From contig DASQDI010000121.1 in assembly GCA_035634255.1 (NCBI GenBank), positions 1 to 44,302 of the forward strand: a DNA stretch of 44,302 nt, in the 5' to 3' direction. Each line of letters starts with the position of its first letter. Position 1 is the first letter of the stretch. Position numbers and translations under genes: made by a program. Shown here in pieces: positions 43,061 through 44,302 of the stretch. Under the pieces are notes generated by a model that saw only the letters and a program-made list of their open reading frames with translations, was not told the DNA's origin and did no database searches. This stretch comes from DATLMR01 sp035634255. Lineage in GTDB: Bacteria; Acidobacteriota; Blastocatellia; UBA7656.

Positions 43061-44302
43061 CTACTCGCTTCTCAAAGCGATCATCGGGTCGATGGAAGTT
43101 ACCTTTCGCGCGGGCACGAAGCAGGAAATCCCCGCGACTCCCGCAAGCACCAGAGACACGGCAAGGTAAGTGAGCGGGTCGGTCGGCTCGACGGCGAACA
43201 ACAGGGACGACAGAACCCGCGTGAGCAGGAGCGCGCCTACCAACCCGAGCGCGAGCCCTATCATGACCATCGTCATGCCCTGCCTCAGGACCATGCCGAG
43301 CACCTTACCCTGAGTGGCTCCCAGGGCCATTCTTATGCCAAGCTCATGCTTGCGCTGATTCACGCTCAGGGCCATCACGCCCGCGATCCCAGTCGCCGTG
43401 ATCGTCAGAGCGACGAGGGCGAAGAGGCCGAGCAGGAGGGTCGTGAGCCGGGGCGATGCGAGCGATTCGCTCTTCACCTGCTCAAGTGTCTGCACGTTCG
43501 TCACGGCCGTTTCCGAATCGACCTCGTGAATCGCGCTCCTCGCGGCGAGGGCGAGGCTCATCGGCTCCATAGCCGCGCGGGCGAGCAGGTAGCCGCCTCC
43601 GGGATTTTGGGCGAGCGGCACGTACATCTCGTCGGTGGGGTCTGTGCTCAGGCCGTACTGCTTCACGTCCCCCACGACCCCGACTATCTCGACCCAGTTC
43701 CGCCCCCCGTCAAACGACACCCGCTTGCCTACGGGGTCTTCGTCCCCCCACCTGTGCCTCGCCATCGACTGATTGATCAACGCCACCTGCGGCGACTTCT
43801 CGTCGTCCCCCTCCGTGAACGTTCGCCCTTTGATCAAAGGCATGCGAATCGTTTGGAAGTAGTCGGGCGAGACGTTCCGAAAATCGGCGCGTGGCGCAAT
43901 CTCTCCGTCCGCGATGGGCCTCCCTTCGATCTGAAAATTTCTGTAAAAGATGTTGTTAATCGTCCCCGTCGGGTTCAGAGGGAAGGTGGAAGCGATGGCG
44001 GTGGAGACGACCCCCGGCTGAGACTGCATGCGTTCGATCAACTGTTTATAGAGCTTCCGGTACTGCTCCGGCGTGGTGAGCTTCGACCAGTTGGGGCTGA
44101 TTCGCATGACCAGAACGCTTTCGGGATTGAAACCGGGGTTGATCTCCTGAAGCCTGAGCAGAGAGCGCAACATCAAGCCTGCGCCGATCAGCAGCATGAA
44201 AGAGACCGCCACCTGCCCCACTATCAGCCAGTCCCTCACCCTCCGGCCTCGCACCCCGCGCCCCGCACCCCTGCCCCCCTCCTTGATCGCCCCGGCCAGC
44301 CC
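43061..44302 (-). CDS. FtsX/ADOP-type ABC permease, partial
   Basis: The C-terminal portion of a long permease continues past the window edge, since the frame stays open up to base 44302. A GTG at 44254 is not a real start, because the residues before it (GAIKEGGRGAGRG) match the family just ahead of RVRDWLIVGQVAVSFMLLIG. The MacB-like periplasmic domain and four FtsX helices follow (ALTITATGIAGVMALSVNQR, then GIRMALGATQGKVLGMVL). Proteins of this design, with two FtsX units and no own ATPase, are the ADOP family abundant in Acidobacteria. It probably works with a separate ABC ATPase in efflux or lipoprotein handling. Confidence 0.88.
   Translation of the reverse strand, partial: GLAGAIKEGGRGAGRGVRGRRVRDWLIVGQVAVSFMLLIGAGLMLRSLLRLQEINPGFNPESVLVMRISPNWSKLTTPEQYRKLYKQLIERMQSQPGVVSTAIASTFPLNPTGTINNIFYRNFQIEGRPIADGEIAPRADFRNVSPDYFQTIRMPLIKGRTFTEGDDEKSPQVALINQSMARHRWGDEDPVGKRVSFDGGRNWVEIVGVVGDVKQYGLSTDPTDEMYVPLAQNPGGGYLLARAAMEPMSLALAARSAIHEVDSETAVTNVQTLEQVKSESLASPRLTTLLLGLFALVALTITATGIAGVMALSVNQRKHELGIRMALGATQGKVLGMVLRQGMTMVMIGLALGLVGALLLTRVLSSLLFAVEPTDPLTYLAVSLVLAGVAGISCFVPARKVTSIDPMIALRSE

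Noticed and set aside
44200..44254. GTG at 44254 as start of the permease
   Set aside because: The frame continues upstream with residues conserved in the family, so the gene is cut by the window edge.

Overview
The window reads as chromosomal DNA of a high-GC Gram-negative bacterium, most probably an Acidobacteriota member (class Blastocatellia is my guess). The best clue is the truncated right-end gene, whose visible part matches the long FtsX/MacB-like 'ADOP' permeases that are expanded in Acidobacteria. Coding regions are strongly GC-rich at third positions, so most long antisense ORFs are shadows of real genes. A few stretches (about 19.8-20.1 kb, 21.2-22.7 kb and 40.2-41.3 kb) are visibly AT-richer.

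Region 1 (1-19.6 kb, nearly all on the minus strand) is an exopolysaccharide locus of the type known from exosortase/PEP-CTERM (EPS) systems. It holds a chain-length determinant (Wzz/GumC-like), an ExeA-like ATPase, a CpsD-like tyrosine autokinase, a polyprenyl glycosylphosphotransferase and an outer-membrane export protein. These are followed by a GT2 synthase, an O-antigen ligase/polymerase, two GT4 glycosyltransferases, a GT-C-like membrane protein, two NodB deacetylases, a formyltransferase and a degenerate alkaline-phosphatase-superfamily protein. Many of these genes overlap by ATGA. Two regulators sit inside the locus: a sigma-70-like protein with an AT-hook (plus strand) and an XRE protein. 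No exosortase or PEP-CTERM substrate is visible.

Region 2 (19.6-22.7 kb) is regulatory and structurally rich. It contains a consensus sigma-70 promoter with a long leader, a PAS-LuxR regulator, an orphan PqqD-like protein, two micro-genes with strong Shine-Dalgarno sites, and several strong inverted repeats. Two of these repeats form a matched pair of hairpins that present the same 8-nt loop on unrelated stems, a good candidate for an undescribed structured RNA.

Region 3 (22.7-35.2 kb, plus strand) is a respiratory complex I operon, nuoC-D-H-I-J-K-L-M-N, followed by an AtpZ-like protein and a short-chain dehydrogenase. nuoA, nuoB and nuoE-G are not in the window. Several subunits carry extensions: a Pro/Ala-rich NuoC N-terminus, an extra C-terminal NuoH helix, a longer NuoK N-terminus and a His-rich NuoL loop.

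Region 4 (35.2-44.3 kb) is mixed: a putative 2OG-Fe(II) oxygenase, a Tat-exported Gfo/Idh/MocA oxidoreductase, a thiolase, a frameshifted anti-sigma-like gene, a solitary beta-class DNA methyltransferase, the decayed remains of an OLD-like ATPase plus DUF3226/Toprim pair, a YHS-PQQ beta-propeller protein, and the partial ADOP permease.
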